From Arthrobacter sp. ISL-5 (GTDB lineage Bacteria; Actinomycetota; Actinomycetes; Actinomycetales; Micrococcaceae), in contig NZ_JAGGPM010000035.1 of the NCBI RefSeq assembly GCF_018613835.1, forward strand, positions 213,738 to 277,737: a stretch of 64,000 nt of DNA, given 5' to 3'. A program made the translations under genes and the position numbers. Positions 41,961 through 49,823 of the stretch are shown piece by piece. The number at the start of each line of letters is the position of its first letter. The first letter of the stretch is position 1. The notes beneath the pieces are model-generated. The model was given only the letters and a program-made list of their open reading frames with translations. It searched no databases and was not told the origin of the DNA.

Positions 41961-42144
41961 TTGTGTCTGGCGGTGGAGTCACCGAGCGCCGGAGGTGAGC
42001 GGGGCACATCGGCGACGGGACGGGCATCCGGAAGCGTGCGTCTAAGCGAGGAACGAGCGAGCACGCGGAGGATCGTCCGGCCTGGCGCCGGAAGGCGAGG
42101 CACCGGAAGGCCAAGACAGTGCGGAGAGACAACACCAACCCACG
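41961..42144. other. 184-bp intergenic stretch without a recognised gene
   Basis: GC-rich sequence between the CitMHS terminator and the gatC promoter. Short purine-rich near-repeats occur (GCGAGGAACGAGCGAG, GGCGAGGCACCGGAAGG). Open frames on both strands here are short and lack start signals. I see no tRNA or known RNA motif. Confidence 0.4.
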
Positions 42145-42171
42145 TAGACTGGTTCGGAAAACAATCCGAAC
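42145..42171 (+). promoter_or_regulatory. gatCAB promoter with adjacent palindrome
   Basis: TAGACT at 42145-42150 is a good -10. The palindrome GTTCGGA-AAACAA-TCCGAAC (42152-42158 and 42165-42171) covers the expected transcription start and precedes the gatC AGGGGAG ribosome site. It could be an operator or, in RNA, a leader hairpin. Confidence 0.45.
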
Positions 42172-42186
42172 TTGCAGGGGAGATCC

Positions 42187-42483
42187 ATGGCTGCGATCAA
42201 CCGTGACGACGTCGCGCATCTCGCGCGTCTCGCTCACATTGAGATGAGTGCTGAAGAGCTGGACAGGATGGCGGGCGAACTTGCCGTCATCGTGGATGCG
42301 GTGAAATCGGTAAGTGAAGCCGCCGGCGACGACGTTCCGGCCACCTCGCACCCGATTCCGCTGAGCAACGTGTTCCGCGAAGACGTGGTGGGCCACACCT
42401 TCACCGCCGAGCAGGCACTGTCCGGCGCTCCGGATTCCGATGAGAACCGATTCAAGGTCCCGGCCATCCTGGATGAGGCGTAG
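42187..42483 (+). CDS. gatC: Asp-tRNA(Asn)/Glu-tRNA(Gln) amidotransferase subunit GatC
   Basis: 98 residues, the small subunit that holds GatA and GatB together. Family features are INRDDVAHLARLAHIEMSAEE at the start and the SHPIPLSNVFREDVV segment. The ATG at 42187 has AGGGGAG 7 nt upstream. It is first in a tight operon (3 bp to gatA). Confidence 0.94.
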   Translation: MAAINRDDVAHLARLAHIEMSAEELDRMAGELAVIVDAVKSVSEAAGDDVPATSHPIPLSNVFREDVVGHTFTAEQALSGAPDSDENRFKVPAILDEA

Positions 42484-42486
42484 AAC

Positions 42487-44076
42487 ATGACTGACACCAA
42501 CAGCAACCAGCTCATCCGCCTCTCTGCAGCCCAGCTGGCCGAGAAGCTCGCCGCCCGCGAAATCACCTCCGTCGAGGTTGTGCAGGCCCACCTGGACCGC
42601 ATCGCCGCCGTGGACGGCGGGGACCGTGGCGTGCACGCGTTCCTGCACGTCAATGCAGAAGAAGCGCTCGCCGTCGCCGCCGAGGTGGACGCCATCCGCG
42701 CCGCCGGTGGAGCTGCCGCCGCGGAGCTGCACGAGCTCGCCGGCGTTCCGATCGCCGTCAAGGACCTCATCGTCACGGTCGGCCAGCCCACCACCGCCGG
42801 GTCGAAGATCCTCGAAGGCTGGCACAGCCCGTACGACGCCACTGTGGTGCAGAGGCTGCGCGCCGCGAAGATGCCCATCCTGGGCAAGACCAACCTGGAC
42901 GAATTCGCCATGGGCTCCTCCACGGAGCACTCCGCCTACGGCCCCACCCGCAACCCGTGGGACCTGGACCGCATCCCCGGCGGCTCTGGCGGCGGATCGG
43001 CTGCCGCCGTCGCTGCCTTCGAGGCGCCGCTGGCCCTTGGCACGGACACCGGCGGATCCATCCGCCAGCCGGGCGCCGTCACCGGCACCGTGGGCGTCAA
43101 GCCCACCTACGGCAGCGTGTCCCGCTACGGTGCCATTGCCATGGCCTCCTCCCTCGACCAGATCGGGCCGGTGTCCCGCACCGTCCTGGACTCGGCACTC
43201 CTGCACCAGGTGATCGGCGGCCACGATCCGTTCGATTCCACCTCCCTGCCGGACCCGCTCGGCGACCTCGTGGCCGCTGCACGGCTGGGCAACGTGGACG
43301 GCATGAAGATCGGCATCGTCAAGGAACTCCACGGCGAGGGCTACCAAGCCGGTGTGGAGAACCGCTTCAACGAGGCCCTCGAGCTGCTCAAGCAGGCAGG
43401 CGCGGAAATCGTTGAGGTGTCCTGCCCCAACTTCCAGTACGCCCTGGGCGCCTACTACCTGATCATGCCGTCCGAGGCCTCCTCCAACCTGGCCAAGTTC
43501 GACGGCGTCCGGTACGGCCTGCGCGTACTCCCCGAGGAGCCGCCGCTGACCATCGAGCGTGTCATGGGAGCCACCCGCGCCGCCGGCTTCGGCGACGAAG
43601 TCAAGCGCCGCATCATCCTCGGCACCTATGCGCTGTCCGCAGGCTATTACGACGCCTACTACGGCTCCGCGCAGAAGGTCCGCACGCTGATCCAGCGTGA
43701 CTTCGAGGCCGCGTTCGCGAAGGCCGACGTTCTCATTTCCCCGACGGCACCCACCACGGCCTTCAAGCTCGGCGAGAAGCTGAACGACCCCCTGGCCATG
43801 TACCTCAACGACGTCGCCACCATCCCGGCCAACATGGCCGGCGTTCCGGGCCTGTCCCTGCCGGGCGGCCTGGCCGACGAGGACGGACTGCCCGTGGGCA
43901 TCCAGCTCCTGGCGCCGGCCCGCGAGGACGCCCGCCTGTACCGGGTGGGCGCTGTCCTGGAATCGCTGCTCGAGGCGAAGTGGGGCGGACCGCTCCTGGA
44001 CCGTGCCCCGGAATTGGCCGCCTCACCGGTGGTTGAGCCTGTCGAGACCCTTGTCGACGCCCAGGAGGCAAAATAA
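42487..44076 (+). CDS. gatA: Asp-tRNA(Asn)/Glu-tRNA(Gln) amidotransferase subunit GatA
   Basis: 529 residues, amidase-signature glutaminase subunit that passes ammonia to GatB. The Ser-cisSer-Lys triad lies in PIAVKDLIV (Lys near 92), GGSGGGSAAAVAAF and DTGGSIRQPGA (nucleophile Ser). The extreme C-terminus ELAASPVVEPVETLVDAQEAK extends past the conserved domain and is partly encoded by a dispersed 19-bp repeat (44031-44049). The stop shares one base with the gatB ATG (TAATG). Confidence 0.95.
   Translation: MTDTNSNQLIRLSAAQLAEKLAAREITSVEVVQAHLDRIAAVDGGDRGVHAFLHVNAEEALAVAAEVDAIRAAGGAAAAELHELAGVPIAVKDLIVTVGQPTTAGSKILEGWHSPYDATVVQRLRAAKMPILGKTNLDEFAMGSSTEHSAYGPTRNPWDLDRIPGGSGGGSAAAVAAFEAPLALGTDTGGSIRQPGAVTGTVGVKPTYGSVSRYGAIAMASSLDQIGPVSRTVLDSALLHQVIGGHDPFDSTSLPDPLGDLVAAARLGNVDGMKIGIVKELHGEGYQAGVENRFNEALELLKQAGAEIVEVSCPNFQYALGAYYLIMPSEASSNLAKFDGVRYGLRVLPEEPPLTIERVMGATRAAGFGDEVKRRIILGTYALSAGYYDAYYGSAQKVRTLIQRDFEAAFAKADVLISPTAPTTAFKLGEKLNDPLAMYLNDVATIPANMAGVPGLSLPGGLADEDGLPVGIQLLAPAREDARLYRVGAVLESLLEAKWGGPLLDRAPELAASPVVEPVETLVDAQEAK
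44031..44049 (+). repeat. dispersed 19-bp repeat inside gatA 3' end
   Basis: GGTTGAGCCTGTCGAGACC, 17/19 identical to the complement of 4718-4736 in accE. It encodes V-E-P-V-E-T in frame near the GatA C-terminus. Confidence 0.6.
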
Positions 44077-45584
44077 TGAGCACTGACGCAACCCTGAGCT
44101 TCGAAGAAGCCATGGAGAAGTACGATCCCGTCCTGGGGTTCGAGGTCCACGTTGAGCTGAACACCCAGACCAAGATGTTCTCCTCCGCGCCGAACGTTTT
44201 CGGCGACGAGCCGAACACCAACGTCAACGAGGTGGACCTCGGCATGCCCGGTGTCCTGCCGGTGCTGAACAAGACGGCCGTGGAATCCTCCATCAAGATC
44301 GGCCTCGCGCTGAACTGCAAGATCGCCGAGTCGTGCCGCTTCGCCCGGAAGAACTACTTCTACCCGGACACCCCGAAGAACTTCCAGACGTCCCAGTACG
44401 ACGAACCGATCGCCTATGACGGCTACCTGGACATCGAGCTCTCCGACGGCACCGTGTTCCGCGTCGAGATCGAACGCGCGCACATGGAAGAGGACGCCGG
44501 CAAGCTGACCCACCTCGGTGGTTCGGCCGGCCGCATCCAGGGCGCCGACTACTCCCTGGTGGACTACAACCGCGCCGGCGTCCCGCTCGTGGAGATCGTC
44601 ACCAAGCCGATCGAGGGTGCGGGTTCCCGGGCTCCCGAACTCGCGAAGGCGTACGTCGCCGCAGTCCGTGAAATCGTCAAGAACCTCGGCGTGTCCGACG
44701 CCAAGATGGAACGCGGCAACGTCCGCTGCGACGCCAACGTCTCGCTGCGCCCGCACGGCCGCGAACGCTTCGGCATCCGCTCCGAGACGAAGAACGTCAA
44801 CTCGCTGCGCGCCGTCGAGCATGCCGTCCGTTACGAGATCCAGCGGCACGCCGCCGTCCTGGACTCCGGCGAGCCGGTCATCCAGGAAACGCGCCACTGG
44901 CACGAGGACACGCGCACGACGACGTCGGGCCGGGCAAAGTCCGACGCCGACGACTACCGCTACTTCCCGGAGCCCGACCTCGTTCCCGTGGTCGCCTCCC
45001 GCGAATGGGTGGAGGAGCTGCGCGCCACGCTGCCCGAACCGCCGGCCGCCCGCCGGAAGCGGCTCCAGGCCGACTGGGGCTACTCGGACCTTGAATTCCG
45101 CGACGTGGTCAACGCCGGCGTCATGGACGAGATCGAGGAGACCATTGCCGCCGGTGCCACTGCCTCCGTGGCCCGCAAATGGTGGATGGGCGAGATCGTC
45201 GGCCGCGCCAAGAACGCCGACGTCGATCCCGGCCAGCTGGGCGTCGAACCGGCCACCATCGTTGAGCTCAACAAGATGGTGGAAGACGGCAAGATCAACA
45301 ACAAGATGGCCTCCGAGGTGCTGGACGGCGTGCTCGCCGGCGAAGGCACCCCGGCCGAGATCGTCGAGAAGCGCGGCCTCGCCGTGGTGTCCGACGACGG
45401 CCCCCTCCTGGAAGCCATCGACGCAGCGCTGGCCGCGCAGCCCGACGTCGCGGACAAGATCCGCGCCGGCAAGCTCCAGGCCATCGGCGCCATCGTCGGC
45501 GGCGTCATGAAGGCCACCCGCGGCCAGGCCGACGCCGGCCGCGTCAAGGAGCTGATCCTGGAGAAGCTGGGCGTCAACGCCTGA
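44076..45584 (+). CDS. gatB: Asp-tRNA(Asn)/Glu-tRNA(Gln) amidotransferase subunit GatB
   Basis: 502 residues, the kinase/amidotransferase subunit for misacylated tRNA. Family signatures are LGFEVHVELNTQTKMFS, the cradle motif YFYPDTPKNFQTSQYDEPI, DYNRAGVPLVEIVTKP and MERGNVRCDANVSLRPHG. The C-terminal YqeY-like tail domain (KMASEVLDGVLAGEGTP...) contacts tRNA. CAGGAGG lies just before the ATG, inside the end of gatA. Confidence 0.96.
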   Translation: MSTDATLSFEEAMEKYDPVLGFEVHVELNTQTKMFSSAPNVFGDEPNTNVNEVDLGMPGVLPVLNKTAVESSIKIGLALNCKIAESCRFARKNYFYPDTPKNFQTSQYDEPIAYDGYLDIELSDGTVFRVEIERAHMEEDAGKLTHLGGSAGRIQGADYSLVDYNRAGVPLVEIVTKPIEGAGSRAPELAKAYVAAVREIVKNLGVSDAKMERGNVRCDANVSLRPHGRERFGIRSETKNVNSLRAVEHAVRYEIQRHAAVLDSGEPVIQETRHWHEDTRTTTSGRAKSDADDYRYFPEPDLVPVVASREWVEELRATLPEPPAARRKRLQADWGYSDLEFRDVVNAGVMDEIEETIAAGATASVARKWWMGEIVGRAKNADVDPGQLGVEPATIVELNKMVEDGKINNKMASEVLDGVLAGEGTPAEIVEKRGLAVVSDDGPLLEAIDAALAAQPDVADKIRAGKLQAIGAIVGGVMKATRGQADAGRVKELILEKLGVNA

Positions 45585-45603
45585 CGCTCTCCGCCTCCCA
45601 ACT

Positions 45604-45655
45604 GGGTCGCAGTTAACGCCGTTCTGAGCGCTCAGAACGGCGCGAGCTGCGACCC
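45604..45655 (+). terminator. 26-bp imperfect hairpin after gatB
   Basis: Arms 45604-45629 and 45630-45655 are complementary except for three positions in a four-base block (TTAA opposite CTCG), with CTGAGCGCTCAG at the centre. It begins 20 bp after the gatB stop. Its size and purity suggest a repeated intergenic element acting as terminator. Confidence 0.65.
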
Positions 45656-45762
45656 AAATGGGTTAACCGGCAGGGCGCCGTTCCATGCTCTCCATAGGGT
45701 CCGGGCCATAAACTGCGGGCTCAGGGCGCCGGAGTCCCGCCGGTGCGGCGGAAGGAAATGCC

Positions 45763-46422
45763 ATGCCGGTCAAGGACCCGACCAAACGACGCAGCATCGC
45801 GCTGGCGGTCGCCATCGTCTTCGTGCTCAGCGGAACAGGCGTGGCTGTCGCGTGGGCAGCCAGCGAACCCACACAGGCCGGGGACGCGGGCCCGCAGGTG
45901 GCCGCGGTGTCGCCGTCGCCGTCGGCGTCAGACAAGCCCGACAAAGCCCAGGGCAAAGCGCGTGAACTTCACAGCGAAAGCGTGGTGAAGAACGCTGACG
46001 GCAGCTTTGAAAAGCGGGTGACCCAAATCGGCACCGTGGAGTCGGTCAGCGACAAATCCATCACGGTCAAGAGCGAGGACGGCTTCAGCCAGGAGTACGT
46101 CATCAACGCCGAGACGCGGATCAGGAAGGTGGGCAAGCCCTCAGCCGACAGCACCGCACCAAAGGACAGTCCCGCTCCAAAGGACGACGCCGGCAGGCGG
46201 CTTAAGCCCTCCGCGGCCACTGCGGCGGACCTCAAGCAGGGGGACACCGTGCGCATCAGGGGCGTCCGGGACGGCTCCGCGGTCACGGCGATGCAGATCG
46301 TTGAAGGCGCCGGTGCCAACGGAAAAGGACTCGGAAAAGGACCCAGCCAGGGCAACGGTCCGGGCAAAGGCCCAGGCCGGGGCAAGGGTCTCGGACAGGG
46401 GCAGGGCCAAGGCCAGGGTTAG
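45763..46422 (+). CDS. secreted DUF5666-like protein with Gly/Lys/Gln-rich tail
   Basis: 219 residues. A signal peptide or single helix occupies about 10-32 (SIALAVAIVFVLSGTGVAVAW). A small beta-barrel domain follows (GTVESVSDKSITVKSEDG, QEYVINAETRIRKVG, LKQGDTVRIRGVRDG), as in DUF5666 proteins. The last 35 residues are GNGPGKGPGRGKGLGQGQGQGQG-like low complexity. GGAAGGAAA precedes the ATG. Its stop overlaps the convergent LysR stop by 4 bp. The function is unknown; the protein is outside the membrane. Confidence 0.83.
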   Translation: MPVKDPTKRRSIALAVAIVFVLSGTGVAVAWAASEPTQAGDAGPQVAAVSPSPSASDKPDKAQGKARELHSESVVKNADGSFEKRVTQIGTVESVSDKSITVKSEDGFSQEYVINAETRIRKVGKPSADSTAPKDSPAPKDDAGRRLKPSAATAADLKQGDTVRIRGVRDGSAVTAMQIVEGAGANGKGLGKGPSQGNGPGKGPGRGKGLGQGQGQGQG

Positions 46423-47327
46423 TCGTGGGCGAGGCGGGCCATGATGTCCTGCAGCGCCTCGCAGACCACCCGGACAGACGCACGTTTGAGGTTTTCCGGG
46501 CGCGCCAGGATGTCGATCCGGCGGCGCGTGCTGATGCCCTTCAGCGGGCGCAGCACAATGTCCGGGTTCAGCACGGGCCGCGCCGTGTGCCGGGGCAGCA
46601 GCCCGATCACGCCTCCCGCCGCCACGAGGGCGGCCACCGTGGAATAGTCGTTGATCCGGTGGACAATGTTCAGTTCGCGGCTGGAGACGGCGGCGACGGC
46701 GGACAGCACATCGGCGGGGGAGTAGCCGGCGCGGCTGGTCACCCACGGTTCGCCGACGACGTCGGCCGCTTCCAGCGTTGCCTGGGCTGCCAGCCGGTGC
46801 CCGGCAGGAAGTGCCACGTCCAGGGGCTCATGAGCGAGCGGGATCACCGCCACCCGTTCCTCCGGCCAGCGCGGGCTGTGGTCCATCCGGTGCGCAATCA
46901 CCAGGTCATAGCGCGCCGTCAGCGCGGGGAAGTCCTGCTGCGCCACGTCCTCGTCGGAGAGCAACACCTTCGGCTTGTCCGGCCCATCCAGAAGCCGCGC
47001 CAGCGGCGCGAAGAGCGCCTGCCCGGCACTGTGGAACCCGCTCACGGTCACGGGCGCCACGGTTGAGCCGTGATAGGCGCCGATCGCCATGCGGGCATCG
47101 GCCATGGCGCTGACGACGGCGGCGCCGGCGTCCGCGAGCACCTGGCCGGCCTCCGTGAGGACCAGGTTCCGGCCCTCCTTGCGCGTCAGCGGAACCTCGA
47201 CGCTTTTTTGCAGCTGGGCCAGCTGCTGTGACACGGCCGACGGTGTGACGAGCAGGGTGTCGGCCACGGCCTTGACGCTTCCGAGCGCGCCGAGTTCGCG
47301 CAGCATCTCGAGCTGGTGGATTTCCAT
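46419..47327 (-). CDS. LysR family transcriptional regulator
   Basis: 302 residues. The winged HTH covers residues 1-60 (ELGALGSVKAVADTLLVTPSAVSQQLAQL), with a periplasmic-binding-like effector domain after about 85 (PVTVSGFHSAGQALFAPLARLL, HRINDYSTVAALVAAGGVIGLLP). It diverges from tdh-kbl across 138 bp that holds the palindrome TTAGCAATTGCTAA, so it is the likely regulator of threonine breakdown and of itself. The start at 47327 is set by AGGATGG upstream and by the family start MEIHQLEMLREL. Confidence 0.9.
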   Translation of the reverse strand: MEIHQLEMLRELGALGSVKAVADTLLVTPSAVSQQLAQLQKSVEVPLTRKEGRNLVLTEAGQVLADAGAAVVSAMADARMAIGAYHGSTVAPVTVSGFHSAGQALFAPLARLLDGPDKPKVLLSDEDVAQQDFPALTARYDLVIAHRMDHSPRWPEERVAVIPLAHEPLDVALPAGHRLAAQATLEAADVVGEPWVTSRAGYSPADVLSAVAAVSSRELNIVHRINDYSTVAALVAAGGVIGLLPRHTARPVLNPDIVLRPLKGISTRRRIDILARPENLKRASVRVVCEALQDIMARLAHD

Positions 47328-47344
47328 GGCCACCATCCTATGCC

Positions 47345-47358
47345 TTAGCAATTGCTAA
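47345..47358. promoter_or_regulatory. perfect 14-bp palindrome, candidate LysR site
   Basis: TTAGCAATTGCTAA lies 17 bp upstream of the lysR start and about 107 bp upstream of tdh. Further GCTAAT/TCTAAT half-sites follow at about 47385 and 47407. Confidence 0.5.
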
Positions 47359-47465
47359 ATCGTCGATGGAGAAAATTCCCCTTGTGCTAATGCGTTGGAG
47401 TGGCTCTAATGAAGGGAGATTCCCCCGCATGACGCTGCCGCTCATGCCAAAAAGTTAGGAAGCCA

Positions 47466-48512
47466 ATGAAGGCGCTCTACAAGGCCGGCGCGCATGCCGG
47501 GTTCGAGCTGGTTGACCGTCCGGAGCCCGAGGCGGGCCCCGATGACGTCAAGATCCGCGTGATGACCACGGGCATCTGCGGCACGGACCTGCACATCCAG
47601 TCGTGGGACGCCTGGGCGCAGGGCATCATCCAGGCACCGCTGATCGCCGGCCACGAGTTCTACGGCGAGGTTGTTGAGACCGGCGCCGACGTGCGGGACG
47701 TCAAGGTCGGGGACCGGGTCTCCGGCGAGGGCCACATCGTGTGCGGCATCTGCCGCAACTGCCGCGCGGGCCGCCGCCAGATGTGCATCCACACCGTGAG
47801 CGTTGGCGTGCAGCGGGACGGGGCGTTCGCCGAATACGTGGTCATCCCGGAAACCAACGTTTGGGTCCACCAGGATCCCTCCGTCACCCCGGAGCTCGGC
47901 GCCATCTTCGATCCGTTCGGCAACGCCGTGCACACCGCGCTGAGCTTTCCGCTGGTGGGCGAGGACGTGCTGATCACCGGGGCCGGGCCGATCGGGCTCA
48001 TGGCCATTGCCGTGGTCCGCCACGCCGGCGCACGCAAGATCGCCATCACCGACGTCTCGGCCCCCCGGCTGGAGCTCGCCCGCCAGCTCGGCGTGGACCT
48101 TGCGATCGACGTCTCCAAGACGCGGGTCCGGGAAGCGCAGCGGGAACTGGGCATGCGCGAAGGCTTCGACATCGGCCTGGAGATGTCCGGCCACCCCACG
48201 GCGCTGCCGGAAATGATCGACAACATGAACCACGGCGGCCGCATCGCCATGCTGGGCCTTCCCAGCCAGTCCATCGAGATCGACTGGGGCAAGGTGGTCA
48301 CGCATATGCTGACCCTGAAGGGCATCTACGGCCGCGAAATGTTCGAGACCTGGTATGCCATGAGCGCCATGCTGTCCTCCAACCCGGGCCTGCACGCCAG
48401 CATCTCAGCCGTGGTGACGGACGTGCTGCCGGCCGCACAGTGGGAAAAGGGCTTCGAAATCGCCCGCGCGGGCGTCGGCGGCAAGGTTGTGCTCGACTGG
48501 GCTGAAATCTAA
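47466..48512 (+). CDS. tdh: L-threonine 3-dehydrogenase
   Basis: 348 residues, zinc-dependent medium-chain dehydrogenase that oxidises L-threonine to 2-amino-3-ketobutyrate with NAD. The catalytic zinc site is in TGICGTDLHIQSW and AGHEFYGEVVETG. The structural zinc Cys cluster is VCGICRNCRAGRRQMC. The Rossmann motif is ITGAGPIGLMAIAV near residue 164. The Tdh-type segments SVGVQRDGAFAEY and IFDPFGNAVHTAL distinguish it from sorbitol dehydrogenases. The kbl gene follows. Confidence 0.94.
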   Translation: MKALYKAGAHAGFELVDRPEPEAGPDDVKIRVMTTGICGTDLHIQSWDAWAQGIIQAPLIAGHEFYGEVVETGADVRDVKVGDRVSGEGHIVCGICRNCRAGRRQMCIHTVSVGVQRDGAFAEYVVIPETNVWVHQDPSVTPELGAIFDPFGNAVHTALSFPLVGEDVLITGAGPIGLMAIAVVRHAGARKIAITDVSAPRLELARQLGVDLAIDVSKTRVREAQRELGMREGFDIGLEMSGHPTALPEMIDNMNHGGRIAMLGLPSQSIEIDWGKVVTHMLTLKGIYGREMFETWYAMSAMLSSNPGLHASISAVVTDVLPAAQWEKGFEIARAGVGGKVVLDWAEI

Positions 48513-48586
48513 ACAGCCCAAACATTCAAGCCCCGCCTGACCCCAAGCACCAAGCACCCAAGACTTTCCTAGCCGAGGAGCACCCC

Positions 48587-49783
48587 ATGTATTCAGCCAT
48601 CAAGGACCAGCTGCGCAGCGAACTGGACGAGATCCGCGCCGCCGGCCTCTACAAGACCGAGCGCCACATCGACTCACCCCAGGCCAGCCACATCACCGCC
48701 GGCCAGATCGGGCAGTCCGGCCAAGCCGTCCTGAACTTCTGCGCCAACAACTACCTGGGCCTCGCCGACCACCCGGACATCATCGCCGCGGCCAAGTCCG
48801 CCATGGATGAACGCGGCTTCGGCATGGCCAGCGTCCGGTTCATCTGCGGCACGCAGGACCTGCACCTCGAGCTCGAAGCCCGCGTGTCGAAGTTCCTCGG
48901 CACGGAGGACACCATCCTGTTCTCCAGCTGCTTCGATGCTAACGGCGGGGTGTTCGAGTCCCTGTTCGGCCCGGAGGACGCCGTGATCTCCGATGCTCTC
49001 AACCACGCCTCCATCATCGACGGCATCCGGCTCTGCAAGGCCCAGCGGTTCCGCTACGCCAACCAGGACATGGCCGACCTCGAGGCGAAACTCCTCGAGG
49101 CAAAGGATGCCCGGCGCAAGATCATCGTCACGGACGGCGTCTTCTCCATGGACGGCTACCTCGCGCCGCTGGAGGCCATCTGCGACCTCGCCGAAAAGCA
49201 TGACGCCCTGGTGATGGTGGATGACTCCCACGCCGTGGGCTTCATGGGCGCCACCGGCGCTGGAACGCCGGAACACGCCGGCGTGTCCCACCGCGTGGAC
49301 ATCTTCACAGGAACGTTCGGCAAGGCCCTCGGCGGGGCTTCAGGCGGCTACGTTTCGGGCCGCAACGAGGTGGTGGCCATGCTCCGGCAGAAGGCCCGCC
49401 CCTACCTCTTCTCCAACTCCCTCGCCCCGGCCATCGTGGCGGCAACCATCAAAGCGCTGGACCTCGTGGAGACGTCCGGAGAGCTGCGGACGCGGCTGTT
49501 CGAGAATGCGGAACTGTTCCGCCGCCGGATGACCGAGGAAGGGTTCGAACTGCTCGACGGCGAACACGCGATCGTTCCGGTGATGTTCGGTGACGCCGTG
49601 CTGGCCGCCAAGATCGCCGACCAGATGCTCCAGCATGGAGTCTTCGTCACGGCCTTCAGCTTCCCGGTGGTGCCGCGGGGCGCCGCCCGCATCCGCGTGC
49701 AGCTGTCCGCAGCGCACAGCGCCGACGACGTCGAAACGTGCGTCCAGGCGTTCGTCAAGAGCCGGAACGCGGTGGCCGGCTAG
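48587..49783 (+). CDS. kbl: glycine C-acetyltransferase (2-amino-3-ketobutyrate CoA ligase)
   Basis: 398 residues, PLP-dependent alpha-oxoamine synthase that cleaves 2-amino-3-ketobutyrate with CoA to glycine and acetyl-CoA. The PLP Lys is in TGTFGKALGGASGGY near residue 246. DDSHAVGFMGATG holds the cofactor Asp and His. NFCANNYLGLADHP and RFICGTQDLHLELE are subfamily signatures. GAGGAG precedes the ATG. With tdh it completes the threonine-to-glycine route. Confidence 0.95.
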   Translation: MYSAIKDQLRSELDEIRAAGLYKTERHIDSPQASHITAGQIGQSGQAVLNFCANNYLGLADHPDIIAAAKSAMDERGFGMASVRFICGTQDLHLELEARVSKFLGTEDTILFSSCFDANGGVFESLFGPEDAVISDALNHASIIDGIRLCKAQRFRYANQDMADLEAKLLEAKDARRKIIVTDGVFSMDGYLAPLEAICDLAEKHDALVMVDDSHAVGFMGATGAGTPEHAGVSHRVDIFTGTFGKALGGASGGYVSGRNEVVAMLRQKARPYLFSNSLAPAIVAATIKALDLVETSGELRTRLFENAELFRRRMTEEGFELLDGEHAIVPVMFGDAVLAAKIADQMLQHGVFVTAFSFPVVPRGAARIRVQLSAAHSADDVETCVQAFVKSRNAVAG

Positions 49784-49823
49784 CCGTTGCTCGCAGCCAC
49801 AGTACATCTGCAAGGATGGAGCC

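Noticed and set aside
41891..42103. Possible 70-residue minus-strand gene between CitMHS and gatC
   Set aside because: It reads through the perfect palindromic terminator at 41923-41960, has no ribosome site and resembles no protein.
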